This document shows positions 50,739 to 60,430 of a DNA stretch of 64,000 nt, piece by piece (position 1 is the stretch's first letter; every line of letters begins with the position of its first letter). The stretch spans positions 1-64,000 of the forward strand of contig CALADI010000012.1 in assembly GCA_937890525.1 (NCBI GenBank), in the 5' to 3' direction. The notes beneath the pieces were generated by a model. It saw nothing but the letters and a program-made list of their open reading frames with translations, was not told where the DNA came from and searched no databases. The stretch is from an uncultured Clostridia bacterium (GTDB lineage Bacteria; Bacillota; Clostridia; Oscillospirales; Oscillospiraceae). A program made the translations under genes and the position numbers.

Positions 50739-50744
50739 TAGACT

Positions 50745-50767
50745 CCCGGCGGCGTCTAACCGCCGGG
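50745..50767 (-). terminator. Hairpin after the surface protein gene
   Basis: CCCGGCGG and CCGCCGGG pair perfectly around 7 nt, 17 nt beyond the stop codon. No T run follows on the minus strand. Confidence 0.5.
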
Positions 50768-50783
50768 ATGCAGGGTCATAGGG

Positions 50784-53700
50784 TTACTTTTTCTTCTTAC
50801 GCATGGTGAATGCCACGGCTGCGATGCACACCACCGATACCACCAGCAGGATCGCCCAGACCATGGCGTTGCTCTGGTCGCCGGTAGCGGGACGGTTTCC
50901 GCCGGGGGTAGTGGGGGTAGTAGAACCGCCGGGAGTGGTGGGCGTGGTGGAGCCGCCGGTGGCGGGCAGCACGACCTTCTCCTCTGCGTGGCAGCGGGAG
51001 CAGGTGCGAACCTTCTCGCCGTCGGTGCTTGCGGTGGGCTCCTTGGTCACGGTCCAGTCACCCCAAGTGTGTCCCAGAGCGGGGATGGAGCGCTTTTCCT
51101 GTCCGCCGCAGGAGCAGGTGCGGATCTCGAAGCCTTCCTCGGTGCAGGTGGGCTCCTTTTCCAGCTTCCAATCCGACCAGCTGTGGGTGTGGATCAGATC
51201 GCCGCAGACCACATCGGCACGGTCACGGACACGGATCCGGGCGAAGGGACCATTGGGAGCGTTGAAGGTATCGTCATAGGAGGCACAGCCGGTGACGGTG
51301 ATCTCACAGCCGACCTGAAGATCCTTGACTTCCTGACCGGTGGTGATGTAGCCGTCGATGAAGACCCGGGCGGTGTCGCCCTGAGCATCTCTGACCATGA
51401 TGGTCTGCACCAGACCGTTGGCCTTTTCAAAGCTGGTGACATAGCCCTTCAGGGTGACCAGCTGACCCAGCACGCTGCGGTCGTTGATCTGCTGGGCGGT
51501 GACCTCCTTGGCGGTCACGGTGCCCTCACCGATCTTCTCGATGGACTTCACATTGATCTGGCGCTCACCCTGATAGGAGGAGGTAGTGCCGGAGATGCGG
51601 ACACGGTCGCCGATCTTGTAATCGCCGGAGACGGGGAATGCGTTGATGCCGCCGGTCTCGTCCTGCAGGTAGATGCAGTCGAAGAATGCGGTCTGCTTGT
51701 CATGACCGGAGGCGTTGGAGGTGACCACGCCCTCGATGGTGAACTTGATGCCCTCTTCCGGTTCGCCCTGCACATCGGCGATGGAGGTGATCTGAGCGGG
51801 ATTGAGGTCGTTCAGCAGGTTCTGGCAGATCTTGTAGTTGGAGTAGTTCTTCTCGGAAGCGTTGTCCAGCTGCGCCTGAACCTCGAAGTTGCTCATGAAG
51901 GCGGCGCCTGCCACCACCACAAGACCCTTGCCATCCATCTGCTCGGTGGCCATCAGCATCAGACGGTCATCGCCTTCGGCAACGGCGTACTTGGGCACCT
52001 GATCGCCGCCCAGGCCGTCGTTGTCGGAATCCTTGGAGTAGGTGGATGCGTGACCGAAGACCACGGGATCCACGGTGTCGGGAATGGTGGTTACGGGATT
52101 GCCTGCGCCGTCTACGGCGTAGATGGATGCACCGCCGTACTGGCTGAACACCTCGGAGTACATCCGGTCATTGGGATGCTCGGGATCCACTTCCACCCGG
52201 TCGGTGAGGAAGCTGTCGCCGTAGGTGTTCAGGTACAGACGCTGGGACTGACCGCCGTTGAGCTTGTCATCGTTGGTGCCGTCGTCGCTGACCCGCAGGG
52301 AAGAACCCAGAGCGGCCAGCAGCTTGTTCTGCTGGGCAGCCATGTGGTCGGCATCGGGGAACTTGGCGTAGTTCTCGTAGTAGTCCGACCAGCCGGCTAC
52401 CACCACACTGCCGCCGGCGGCGTTAAATGCAGCGATGGCATCCAGTTCGGCATCGGAGTAGGTTGCATAGGGATCTCTCAGGGAAGTGCCGTTGCGGCGG
52501 GAGGGAGCGGTGAGGATCAGCGCCTTGAACTTCGGGTCGGAGCAGGCGGAGATCAGCTCTTCAGAGGTGTTGAGCTGGACGGTGCGGACGCTGTACTGGG
52601 CGGCCAGCTTGGTGAAGTTGCCCATGGAGTCCTTGTAGTTGCCTGCCACATACTCGTTGAAGTGCGATCCGTCGATGCCCACATAGACCAGAGAATCGGC
52701 GTTCTGGATATCCAGCTCAATGCTCTTGGAGAAGGTGTACTCTACATCGTTCAGTACCACTACTGCGGTGGCGGTGATGTTGCACACCCGTGCGGAATCG
52801 GGAACATACTGGAAGGGGATCTCAAGGGTGCCGGAAGCGGGGATCTCATAGCCCTTGGTATCGGTGCCGATGACCTGACCGCCGTTGAGGGTGTAGGTGA
52901 TGGACTTGACCTGAGCGGGGGAAGATTCGCTGTTGAACAGGGTGGTGGTCAGGGTCAGCTCCTCGCCGGTGACGGGCACCTCGGTGCCGCAGGTCAGGTT
53001 AGAAAGACCCAGCTTCAGGCTTTCGCCCACCCAAACAGGAGAAGTGACCGCCAGATCGCCGTCATTCTGGGTGACACGGACATAGTAGTAGGTGTAGTCG
53101 GGATCCAGCTCGCAGCTCAGATCGCCGGAGGCGAGGACCGCGGCGTCGTCCCAAGTGTAGGCGACCTTGCCGGAGTTGACGATCAGCTCCACCTTCTGGA
53201 TGGAATCGCTGCCGTCGGGATCGGAGACCTGAACGCTGAAGTTCAGCTTCTCCGGCACTTCGCTGATGGTGCTGCCCAGCAGATTGCCGTTGACGGAGTA
53301 GTAGATCTCCAGATTCTTATCCTCGGTGGCGTACATCCGCATGTCCTGAATGGCCTTGTAGATGCCCTGCTCGGAGAAATCGTCGGTCAGGACCACATCA
53401 CGGGCGTTGTTGGCGTTGCCCCACTTGCCCTTGTGGTTGTCCTGATTGTTGGTGGGTGCCAGATGCCAGCCCTTGTCCAGCGCCATGGTGTAGTACTCAT
53501 AGCTGGGGAAGTAGCCGCCTGCGCCGATGGCGCCCTCACCGTTGCCCACTTCCACCATCTGGATCCGGGTGTCGATCACGGCATCCCAATAGGCGAAGTC
53601 GGAGAAGGTGCCGAAGGTGGAGCCGGGGTGGTTGAACTGGCTCAGACTGCCTGCGCCCTCGGGTCTGCTCAGCAGGGAGTAGTAGGCCTTCATGCCGGCA

Positions 53701-56700
53701 TCGTCGGTCTTGTTGTTCAGGGTCTTGTTGTTCCGGGAGACGATGCCCGGGGTGTTGAAGGTGTTGATGTGACCGGGGCCGCCGGACCAAGTCATCTCAA
53801 AGCCGCCAATGGCCACCACATCGGACTGGGAGGCGTTGAAGTTGGCAATGGTGCCTTTGTACTCTTTCCAGACTTCCTGGCTGCTCGGGGTAGCCTTGGA
53901 CATATCGTACAGGGCGTCCTCGGGGTTGGCGCTGTTCTTCTCGTCGAAGTAGTTGGAGTGGTCGGTGAATGCCACAAAGTCCACATTGGCATCCTCGGGC
54001 AGACCCTGCACATATTCCAGAGCGGAAGCCAGAGAGCCGGAGCCGTCGGAATAGGTGGTGTGGGAGTGGAGCTGACCGAAGTAGAGCTGGTACTGGGCCT
54101 TGCCTACGGTGAAGCTCCAAGTCTTGACTGCCTGCTTGCCGTCAGCACGCTGGACGGTGAGCGTGACCGTCACCTTGCCGTCGGTCATGTCCTTGTCGGG
54201 GGTGTAGGTGACCTTGCCGTCTGCGTAAGCTGCCTTCACGGCTTCGTTGTTGACGGTGAGGGTGATGGTGGGCTTATCACCGGCGTTGGTGACCACGGCA
54301 GAGATCTGGGGGCGCTTGTTGTCCCCAGTCTCGCTGTTGGGCTTGGGGGTGACTTCCCCGATGACCGGCTCATCCAGCACCTTGACCGTGTAAGAGCCGG
54401 AGATGGCAACGCCCTTGTTGTCCACGCCCTCGACGGTGATGGTGAAGGAGTCGCCGGTGACCTTGTCCTTGGGCAGGGTGTAGACGCCCTCGGCATTGGG
54501 GGTCAGCTTGGTGCCGCCCACGGAGACGGTCAGATCGCCCTGGATGCCGAACACCGTGTCTGCGGTGAAGGTGAAGGTATAGTCTGCGCCCACATAGGCG
54601 TCAGGCAGCTCCCCAAAGACCACGGTGGGCTGGTTCACCACGCCCTCGGTGAGGTTTGCGTTGGCGGTGGGCAGGAAGCGGAAGGTGTAGATGTCACGGA
54701 CATCGGCACCGGTGGTCTTGTCAGTGGGGTAGTAGCTGTAGGTCTTGTAGCTGCCGCCGAAGTATTCCAGATATTGGGCGCCGGTGCCGTTATACTTGGC
54801 AGTGCGGCTCTTCAGGCGGTATCCGCCGTTGAGCTCGTCCAGCGTCCAGTCGGCATCGTCGGATGCGTCCTTGGAGTAGAATGCGTTGTTGCCGGTGCCA
54901 TTGGAGCACAGGTAGCCGAAGGCTTCGTTGCGGAAGCGGAAGTATTCGCCGTTTCTCTCTACGGTGAACACCACGCCGCCATTGCCTGCGGTGATCTTGC
55001 CGCCTTCTTCGGCAGCGGAAACATCAAGGATGGAGGGGCTCTCCACATTGTCGTCCTGAAGTCCCAAGACACCCTGGTGGGCGTACTGACCGGCGGTGAC
55101 ATTGTAGAGCATGACCTGATCGCCCTCATTGGGCAGGTTGCCGCTGGGAGGCGGGGTCAGGCTGGTTTCGTAGTCATCGGCAGAGCCGTTGCGAAGCTGG
55201 AAGTTGGATCCAAACTTAGAACAGCAGGCAAACAGCCCGGTCACATCCTTCTCTGCGGCGCCGGCGGGCAGAGGAACGCCCTTGAACAGGGTGGTCTTGC
55301 CGGTTTCGTCAGAGACGGGGGTTGCGCCGGATGCGTTGTAGGTGCCGAGGGTAACATCGCTGATATGGACATACTCGGACAGATATGCGTCACCCAGCTG
55401 GGAAACGGTGACCTCCTGCGCTGCGATGGGCTCCAGCCCAGTCTTGACCACGGTCATCTGGGGGGACTTCATCTGCATGATGCCGTTGTAGGCTTCGATA
55501 TTTCCGGTCACCTTCACCACATCGCCCACTTTGTAGTTGGCGTAGTTGGTGTAGTCATAGACTTGGAAGCCGTAGATCTCTCCGCCGATCACATCCTCCA
55601 GAATGATGGAGTCGATGCTGGCGTTGCCCTTGTAGTTCTTGCCGTAATGGTAGACCACCTGTCCAATCACGGTGACATTGGTCTTGGCGGCTTCACCTGC
55701 CTGCTTCACAGTAAGCACATCGGACTCGACCATATCATCGGTGATGGGATCATAGGGACCGTCTGCATGGGCAACGACTTCGGTGGCGAGGGTGTTGCGG
55801 AGCTGATAGGTGCCATTATGGATGCCCACGGCGGCGGTGATATCCACCTTGTCGCCCACCTTGAAAGCGTCCTTGTCCACCACAGCCTTGTAAAGCTGGA
55901 TGGTAGCGCCGGTGTCATCCTTCAGGGTGATGTTGGGCTTGCTGAATTGACCGTTGTTATCATAGATCTTGGTGATCTCCAGACCGGTCAGCTTCACATA
56001 GGTGCAGATATCGCCGTTGGTCAGAGCACCGATGGTGGTGCGCTTGGGAGCGAGGGTCAGACCGGAGCTGCTCTGGCAGGTGCCGTTGCCCAGCTGAGGC
56101 AGACCGTTGAAATCCGCACGCGTGCCGGTGCCGATGACGGTGTCACCCAGCTTGGCGGTGGGATTGCTCTTCAAGCGCAGGCAGATGCCGCCGGTTTCAT
56201 CCTGCAAGTACAGGTTCTTGCCGTCCACCAGCGTGACTACGCCCTTGACGGTGAACTCCGTGCCGTCAGCGCCAGCGAGGGCATCGGCAATGGAAACGGT
56301 GGGAACCTCCGGCTCGGTGGGAGCGGTAGGCTCGGTCACAGGCGGTTCGGTAGGCTCCGTCTCAGAGGGCTGAGTGGGATCGGTGGGCACGGGAGGCGTG
56401 ACCTGACCCTCTGCCAGACGGTACAGCGCCACCGGCTGTTGGTTAGCGTAGGATGCGCTCTTGTAGTAGCGGAAACGCATCTGATCCGGAGCGTTATTGA
56501 AACGCATATGAGGACCGGAGGACAGATGGATGTCCGTGCCATCCTCTTCTACGGTGAAGGTGATGGGGTACTTCGCCGCAGTATCCTTGTTCATTGTCGT
56601 TTCAATCGCATTCTTCGCCGTATCGCTGGGGTAGTAAATGTACTGATCGGTGGCAGTCTTGAGGACATAGCCGTCCTGCCCGTCGATCTTCTCCACGAAA

Positions 56701-56987
56701 ACGGAGAGGGTATGATCGGGCAATGTAATGGAGTTGTCCACGATCTGCACATTCTTATAGTTGTTGACTGCATCAACTTTTTCCAGACTGGAATCCAGAG
56801 CCAGTTGATCCGGCTCGTAGACCAGCAGGTATTCGCCGGTCCAATCCTCCGGCGCTTGGGTCACCTTTTCATAAGTGACCGCATCTGCGGCAAATGCCGG
56901 GGTGGGAAGCACCGGCAGTACCAGCGAAAGTACCAGAGATACTACCAGCATCCATGCCAGCGCTCTGCCGTGTGTTCGTTTCTTCAT
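50784..56987 (-). CDS. Giant cell-surface protein with OB-fold and PHP hydrolase domains
   Basis: A 2,067-residue secreted protein. The signal peptide (about 1-33) ends PAFAADA. Next come a beta-rich N-domain (to about 195), a Thr/Pro/Glu linker and several OB-fold modules of the YhcR type (first near 232, with LYLQDETGGICLRL). A CehA/McbA-like PHP metallohydrolase starts near 973 with HSHTTYSDGS, FTDHSNY, FNHPGS and NNQDNHKG. Ig-like parts, a GATase-like domain (VVAGWSDYYENY), further OB folds and two H-x-W-x-x-W/Cys modules (about 1935-2005) follow. The end has LPATGG (2007), RPATGD (2032), a helix and RKKKK, a sortase-type anchor. It probably degrades extracellular nucleic acid, phosphoester or polymer. 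Confidence 0.85.
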   Translation of the reverse strand: MKKRTHGRALAWMLVVSLVLSLVLPVLPTPAFAADAVTYEKVTQAPEDWTGEYLLVYEPDQLALDSSLEKVDAVNNYKNVQIVDNSITLPDHTLSVFVEKIDGQDGYVLKTATDQYIYYPSDTAKNAIETTMNKDTAAKYPITFTVEEDGTDIHLSSGPHMRFNNAPDQMRFRYYKSASYANQQPVALYRLAEGQVTPPVPTDPTQPSETEPTEPPVTEPTAPTEPEVPTVSIADALAGADGTEFTVKGVVTLVDGKNLYLQDETGGICLRLKSNPTAKLGDTVIGTGTRADFNGLPQLGNGTCQSSSGLTLAPKRTTIGALTNGDICTYVKLTGLEITKIYDNNGQFSKPNITLKDDTGATIQLYKAVVDKDAFKVGDKVDITAAVGIHNGTYQLRNTLATEVVAHADGPYDPITDDMVESDVLTVKQAGEAAKTNVTVIGQVVYHYGKNYKGNASIDSIILEDVIGGEIYGFQVYDYTNYANYKVGDVVKVTGNIEAYNGIMQMKSPQMTVVKTGLEPIAAQEVTVSQLGDAYLSEYVHISDVTLGTYNASGATPVSDETGKTTLFKGVPLPAGAAEKDVTGLFACCSKFGSNFQLRNGSADDYETSLTPPPSGNLPNEGDQVMLYNVTAGQYAHQGVLGLQDDNVESPSILDVSAAEEGGKITAGNGGVVFTVERNGEYFRFRNEAFGYLCSNGTGNNAFYSKDASDDADWTLDELNGGYRLKSRTAKYNGTGAQYLEYFGGSYKTYSYYPTDKTTGADVRDIYTFRFLPTANANLTEGVVNQPTVVFGELPDAYVGADYTFTFTADTVFGIQGDLTVSVGGTKLTPNAEGVYTLPKDKVTGDSFTITVEGVDNKGVAISGSYTVKVLDEPVIGEVTPKPNSETGDNKRPQISAVVTNAGDKPTITLTVNNEAVKAAYADGKVTYTPDKDMTDGKVTVTLTVQRADGKQAVKTWSFTVGKAQYQLYFGQLHSHTTYSDGSGSLASALEYVQGLPEDANVDFVAFTDHSNYFDEKNSANPEDALYDMSKATPSSQEVWKEYKGTIANFNASQSDVVAIGGFEMTWSGGPGHINTFNTPGIVSRNNKTLNNKTDDAGMKAYYSLLSRPEGAGSLSQFNHPGSTFGTFSDFAYWDAVIDTRIQMVEVGNGEGAIGAGGYFPSYEYYTMALDKGWHLAPTNNQDNHKGKWGNANNARDVVLTDDFSEQGIYKAIQDMRMYATEDKNLEIYYSVNGNLLGSTISEVPEKLNFSVQVSDPDGSDSIQKVELIVNSGKVAYTWDDAAVLASGDLSCELDPDYTYYYVRVTQNDGDLAVTSPVWVGESLKLGLSNLTCGTEVPVTGEELTLTTTLFNSESSPAQVKSITYTLNGGQVIGTDTKGYEIPASGTLEIPFQYVPDSARVCNITATAVVVLNDVEYTFSKSIELDIQNADSLVYVGIDGSHFNEYVAGNYKDSMGNFTKLAAQYSVRTVQLNTSEELISACSDPKFKALILTAPSRRNGTSLRDPYATYSDAELDAIAAFNAAGGSVVVAGWSDYYENYAKFPDADHMAAQQNKLLAALGSSLRVSDDGTNDDKLNGGQSQRLYLNTYGDSFLTDRVEVDPEHPNDRMYSEVFSQYGGASIYAVDGAGNPVTTIPDTVDPVVFGHASTYSKDSDNDGLGGDQVPKYAVAEGDDRLMLMATEQMDGKGLVVVAGAAFMSNFEVQAQLDNASEKNYSNYKICQNLLNDLNPAQITSIADVQGEPEEGIKFTIEGVVTSNASGHDKQTAFFDCIYLQDETGGINAFPVSGDYKIGDRVRISGTTSSYQGERQINVKSIEKIGEGTVTAKEVTAQQINDRSVLGQLVTLKGYVTSFEKANGLVQTIMVRDAQGDTARVFIDGYITTGQEVKDLQVGCEITVTGCASYDDTFNAPNGPFARIRVRDRADVVCGDLIHTHSWSDWKLEKEPTCTEEGFEIRTCSCGGQEKRSIPALGHTWGDWTVTKEPTASTDGEKVRTCSRCHAEEKVVLPATGGSTTPTTPGGSTTPTTPGGNRPATGDQSNAMVWAILLVVSVVCIAAVAFTMRKKKK

Positions 56988-57048
56988 AGAACTGAAACCT
57001 CCTCAAAAGTTTTTGGAACAGGCGAGAGAAAGCCTTTTCCTAGATAAT

Positions 57049-57057
57049 ACTATTGTA
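57049..57057 (-). promoter_or_regulatory. Extended -10 promoter of the surface protein
   Basis: On the minus strand TGT-TACAAT (hexamer 57052-57057) is an extended -10 element; no good -35 is present. The leader is about 55 nt. Confidence 0.5.
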
Positions 57058-57153
57058 ACATATTTTTAACAGAAAGGGGATATAGTCTTTGACAATTTTA
57101 TATATAGAATATATGTCGTTTTATACAAAACCCTGTGTCTAATTCACAAAATC

Positions 57154-57182
57154 TTGACATTATTCGTCGTGCGTGGTATGCT
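57154..57182 (+). promoter_or_regulatory. Promoter of the YibE/F gene
   Basis: TTGACA (57154-57159) and TATGCT (57177-57182) are 17 nt apart. Confidence 0.8.
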
Positions 57183-57223
57183 CGGAGCAAGATCAAATAC
57201 AGCGCAGAAAGGCTGGGTCGGGC

Positions 57224-58384
57224 ATGAAGGATTTGTGGAAGAAATATGGCAGGGTGTGGGCGGTGCTTCTGGCGGCGGCGGTGCTGTTCGCCGTGGGAAG
57301 AGCCTTGGCGGCCCCGGAGAAAGAACTGCCCTCGGAAGCCGAGGAATTTGCCGAGTACGAGACTGCCGTGGTACGCCAGATCCTCACCGACAGCACCGAG
57401 TATGACCCGATCTCCACGGGGCATCGGGGGCAGCAGATGCTGCTGGCGGAGGTCACCTCCGGGCGGTATGAGGGGCAGACCCTTCAGGTCTACAACTATG
57501 TGGGGCCGCTGTACGGCGTGCCGGTGGAAGAGGGTGACCGGGTGACGCTGATCATCTCGACCTACGCAGACGGCAGCCACACCGGATCGGTGTATGAATT
57601 TGACCGGGGTATCCCGCTGGCGGTGGTGGTGGGGATCTTCCTTGTTGCCGCTGTGGTCATCGGGGGCAAGACCGGAGCAAAATCTCTGCTGGGTCTGGGC
57701 ATCACCCTGGCGTGCCTATTCTGGGTGCTGATCCCCCTGCTGCTGAAGGGCTGGCCCACCGTGCCCACGGTGCTGGCGGTGGGCATCTATATCACCGTGG
57801 TCAGCCTGACCATTCTGGGCGGGGTGCGGAAAAAGACGGTGTGCGCCATGGTGGGCACGGCGGCAGGCATGGCGCTGGCGCTGGCCTTCGGGGAATTTGC
57901 CCAAATGCTGACCCGGATCGACGGGCTGCGGATCACCGATGTGGAGCCTCTGCTCCAGCTTCGCCAACAGGGCAGCCAGATCGGGCTGCGGGGTCTGCTG
58001 ATGGGCGGGGTGATCGTCAGCACGCTGGGTGCCGTGATGGATGTGACCATGGGCATCACCTCTGCCATGGCGGAGGTTCGGGCGGCCGACCCGGATATGA
58101 GCGCCAAGGCGCTGTTCCGCTCCGGCATGAATGTGGGCAGGGACATGGTGGGCACCATGACCAACACATTGATCTTGGCATTTTTGGGCAGCAGCTTTAC
58201 CCTGATCCTGTATTTTTACACCATCGGGCTGTCCTTCCACCAGCTGCTCAGTTCGGCGTATCTGTCTGTGGAGATCATCAGCAGCGTGGCGTGCAGCGTG
58301 GGCGTGATCCTGACCATTCCCATCACCGCATTGCTCACCGCTGTGGTCATGTCCAAGCAGCAAAAAAAGACCTCCCTTGGGTAA
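57224..58384 (+). CDS. YibE/F family membrane protein
   Basis: A 386-residue protein. TM1 (VWAVLLAAAVLFAVGRALA) precedes an extracytoplasmic domain (about 35-130) with QMLLAEVTSGRYEGQTL, then seven or so helices. The hallmark DVTMGITSAMAEVRAADPDMS and GRDMVGTMTNTLILAFLGSS segments identify the YibE/F family, whose function is unknown. ATG at 57224 follows AAAGG at a rather long distance. The stop codon lies inside the terminator hairpin. Confidence 0.9.
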   Translation: MKDLWKKYGRVWAVLLAAAVLFAVGRALAAPEKELPSEAEEFAEYETAVVRQILTDSTEYDPISTGHRGQQMLLAEVTSGRYEGQTLQVYNYVGPLYGVPVEEGDRVTLIISTYADGSHTGSVYEFDRGIPLAVVVGIFLVAAVVIGGKTGAKSLLGLGITLACLFWVLIPLLLKGWPTVPTVLAVGIYITVVSLTILGGVRKKTVCAMVGTAAGMALALAFGEFAQMLTRIDGLRITDVEPLLQLRQQGSQIGLRGLLMGGVIVSTLGAVMDVTMGITSAMAEVRAADPDMSAKALFRSGMNVGRDMVGTMTNTLILAFLGSSFTLILYFYTIGLSFHQLLSSAYLSVEIISSVACSVGVILTIPITALLTAVVMSKQQKKTSLG

Positions 58385-58394
58385 GGGAGGTCTT
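58361..58394. terminator. Terminator shared by converging genes
   Basis: AAGACCTCCCTT (58367-58378) pairs with AAGGGAGGTCTT (58383-58394). The minus strand then reads TTTTTTT, so it best serves the PHP gene. Confidence 0.85.
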
Positions 58395-58396
58395 GC

Positions 58397-59170
58397 TCAT
58401 TTGTGGAAGATGGGCTGGCGGTTCTCGAAGGTGCACACATAGCCGAACAGCGCCTTGATCTGCGCCACCATCTCGTGGGTGTACTGCCCCACCCGGTCTG
58501 CGGTGTGGGCGTCAGAGCCGATGGTGACGATCTCGCCGCCCAATTCCTTGAACCGGCGGAAGTAGTCCAAGGTGGGCAGAGGACCGCCGCAGCGGTCGAT
58601 GCCGCTGGTGTTCAGCTCCAACCCCTTGCCGTGGCGCACCAATTCCGTGAGGATCTGGTCGAACAGATCCCGGTAGTCATCATAGGGGATCAGGGCATGG
58701 GTGGGGTTGCCCCGGGCCTTGGAAAGGAAGGTCAGGTGCCCCAGTACATCGTATTCCGTATGGACTTGGACGCACTTGAGGGTCTGCTCCAAATGCAGCA
58801 GCGCCGCCTGATGAGGGGTCTTGTCCTGCCAGAAGGGCTCCATATACACATCCACCCCGTCCACCATGTGGATGCTGCCCAGCACATAGTCGTAGTTCCG
58901 GCGCAGCAGATCCCGGTGGAGCTGCTGGCAGTTGTCCGGGGTCAGTCCGTACTCCACCCCTTTGCGGATCTGAAGACCGGGGATCTCCAGATGGTCATAG
59001 GCAAGATCATACTGTTCCGGGTCAAAGACCATGTCCATCTGGGGGGTGTAGTCCATGTGGTCGGTGAAGCAGATCTCCCGCAGACCGGCATTCTTTGCCG
59101 ACAGCGCCATCTGCAGCGCCGTGTTGTGTCCGTCAAAGGAAACGGTGGAATGCATATGGTAGTCAAACAT
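58397..59170 (-). CDS. PHP-family phosphatase (HisK-like)
   Basis: A 257-residue PHP-domain protein of the histidinol-phosphatase (HisK) type. Metal ligands appear in order: YHMHSTVSFDGH, CFTDHMDY, KGVEYGL, GSIHMVDG, DVLGHLTF and the C-terminal GSDAHTADRVG. It hydrolyses a phosphomonoester; histidinol phosphate is possible but no his genes are nearby. ATG at 59170 follows GAGGAG. It overlaps the end of mutY by 8 nt, so the two are translationally coupled. Confidence 0.9.
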   Translation of the reverse strand: MFDYHMHSTVSFDGHNTALQMALSAKNAGLREICFTDHMDYTPQMDMVFDPEQYDLAYDHLEIPGLQIRKGVEYGLTPDNCQQLHRDLLRRNYDYVLGSIHMVDGVDVYMEPFWQDKTPHQAALLHLEQTLKCVQVHTEYDVLGHLTFLSKARGNPTHALIPYDDYRDLFDQILTELVRHGKGLELNTSGIDRCGGPLPTLDYFRRFKELGGEIVTIGSDAHTADRVGQYTHEMVAQIKALFGYVCTFENRQPIFHK

Positions 59171-60203
59171 CTGGTATCTCCTCTCGAAATTGGCGGAACG
59201 CCGTGGGCAGAGCGGCCTCGGCGTCGATCTGTGACAGGGTGAGCCATGTATAGCGGGGGGAAGGACAGCGTACCCGAATGTAATAACATTGCATATCCCA
59301 GCGGATATGGGTGAAGATATGGTGACGCCGGATCTGAAGCAGCAGATCGGCGGGGGGAAGCCCCGTTTCCTGTGCCCATGTGACGGCTTCTGTCTCAGAG
59401 AGAAACCCCGGCACATTGGGGAACTGCCACAGCCCCGCGAGAAGCCCGCTGTCCGGGCGCTTCTCGATGGCGTAGCGATCCTCGCAATTGAGCACAAAGA
59501 CGGTGCGGTCTTCTTGCTTTCGCTGCCGCTTGGGCAGCTTCACCGGCAGGGTGCGCCATTGATCCTGCCCCAGACAGAACCCGGCGCAGGGACACACGCT
59601 GCACTTTGGTTCGCCATTGGGCAGACACACCGTGGCGCCCAATTCCATCAGGGCTTGGGTAAAGGTACCGGGATCGTCGGTGGGGTAGACGGATTCAAGC
59701 TGCTGCTGCACCTGTGCTTTGGTGGCAGGCAGGTCGATGGGGGACTCGTCCCGGCAGATCCGGGATACTACCCGCAGCACATTGCCGTCCACGGCGGCAC
59801 GGGGCTGCCCGAAGGCGATGGAGCTGATGGCACCGGCGGTGTATGCGCCGATCCCGGGCAGGGAAAGCAGGCTTTGGTAGTCTTGGGGAAACATCCCGCC
59901 ATATTCCGTCATAATGACCTGAGCCGCTTTTTTCAGATTCCGCACCCGGCTGTAGTATCCCAGTCCCTCCCACAGCTTGTGCAGGCGGTCGTCCTCGCAG
60001 GCAGCAAGGGACTGGATATCCGGCAGCGCCGCCAGAAAACGGAGGTAGTAGCCCTTGACGGCCTCTACCCGGGTCTGCTGGAGCATGATTTCCGACAGCC
60101 AGATGTGGTACGGCTCCCGGTCCTGCCGCCACGGCAGATCCCGCCGGTGTTCGGCGTACCACCCGGGCAGCACCAAGGTGAGCCGGCGGAGCAATTCCTG
60201 CAA
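59163..60203 (-). CDS. mutY: A/G-specific adenine DNA glycosylase
   Basis: A 346-residue MutY. LSEIMLQQTRVEAVKGYY contains the catalytic Glu, the helix-hairpin-helix is LPGIGAYTAGAI, and the catalytic Asp is in AAVDGNVLRV. The 4Fe-4S loop is CLPNGEPKCSVCPCAGFC, seen as C-x6..-CSVCPCAGFC, and a NUDIX-like 8-oxoG recognition domain forms the C-terminus. It removes A opposite 8-oxoguanine. The start is a TTG at 60203 with GGGGTGG upstream. Confidence 0.95.
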   Translation of the reverse strand: MQELLRRLTLVLPGWYAEHRRDLPWRQDREPYHIWLSEIMLQQTRVEAVKGYYLRFLAALPDIQSLAACEDDRLHKLWEGLGYYSRVRNLKKAAQVIMTEYGGMFPQDYQSLLSLPGIGAYTAGAISSIAFGQPRAAVDGNVLRVVSRICRDESPIDLPATKAQVQQQLESVYPTDDPGTFTQALMELGATVCLPNGEPKCSVCPCAGFCLGQDQWRTLPVKLPKRQRKQEDRTVFVLNCEDRYAIEKRPDSGLLAGLWQFPNVPGFLSETEAVTWAQETGLPPADLLLQIRRHHIFTHIRWDMQCYYIRVRCPSPRYTWLTLSQIDAEAALPTAFRQFREEIPDV

Positions 60204-60237
60204 AATATACCACCCCTATCGTGACATTATCCTTCTA

Positions 60238-60266
60238 AGGATACCATTTTCCGATACCGGTGTCAA
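60238..60266 (-). promoter_or_regulatory. Promoter of mutY
   Basis: TTGACA (60261-60266) and TATCCT (60238-60243) are 17 nt apart on the minus strand. Confidence 0.75.
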
Positions 60267-60303
60267 CAAATCAAAAATATTTTCGATTTTTTGAAAAAAA
60301 GGC

Positions 60304-60332
60304 TTGCATTCTGAAAAAAGATGTGATACTAT
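60304..60332 (+). promoter_or_regulatory. Promoter of tRNA-Arg
   Basis: TTGCAT (60304-60309) and TACTAT (60327-60332) are 17 nt apart, about 15 nt before the mature tRNA. Confidence 0.8.
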
Positions 60333-60353
60333 ATCTAGGCACTTGAGGCGTAT

Positions 60354-60430
60354 GCGCCGATAGCTCAGTTGGATAGAGTGACTGACTACGAATCAGTAGG
60401 TCGGGGGTTCGAGTCCCTTTCGGCGTACCA
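60354..60430 (+). tRNA. tRNA-Arg (anticodon ACG)
   Basis: A complete cloverleaf: acceptor GCGCCGA with TCGGCGT (one G-U end pair), D arm AGCTCAGTTGGATAGAGT, anticodon arm ACTGA-CTACGAA-TCAGT, T arm with GGTTCGAGTCC and an encoded CCA. ACG is read as ICG and decodes CGN arginine codons. Confidence 0.97.

Noticed and set aside
50988..57047. A 2,019-codon open frame on the plus strand opposite the surface protein gene
   Set aside because: It is a mirror of biased codon use in the real gene. It lacks a signal, recognisable domains and a ribosome binding site, while the minus strand has all three.
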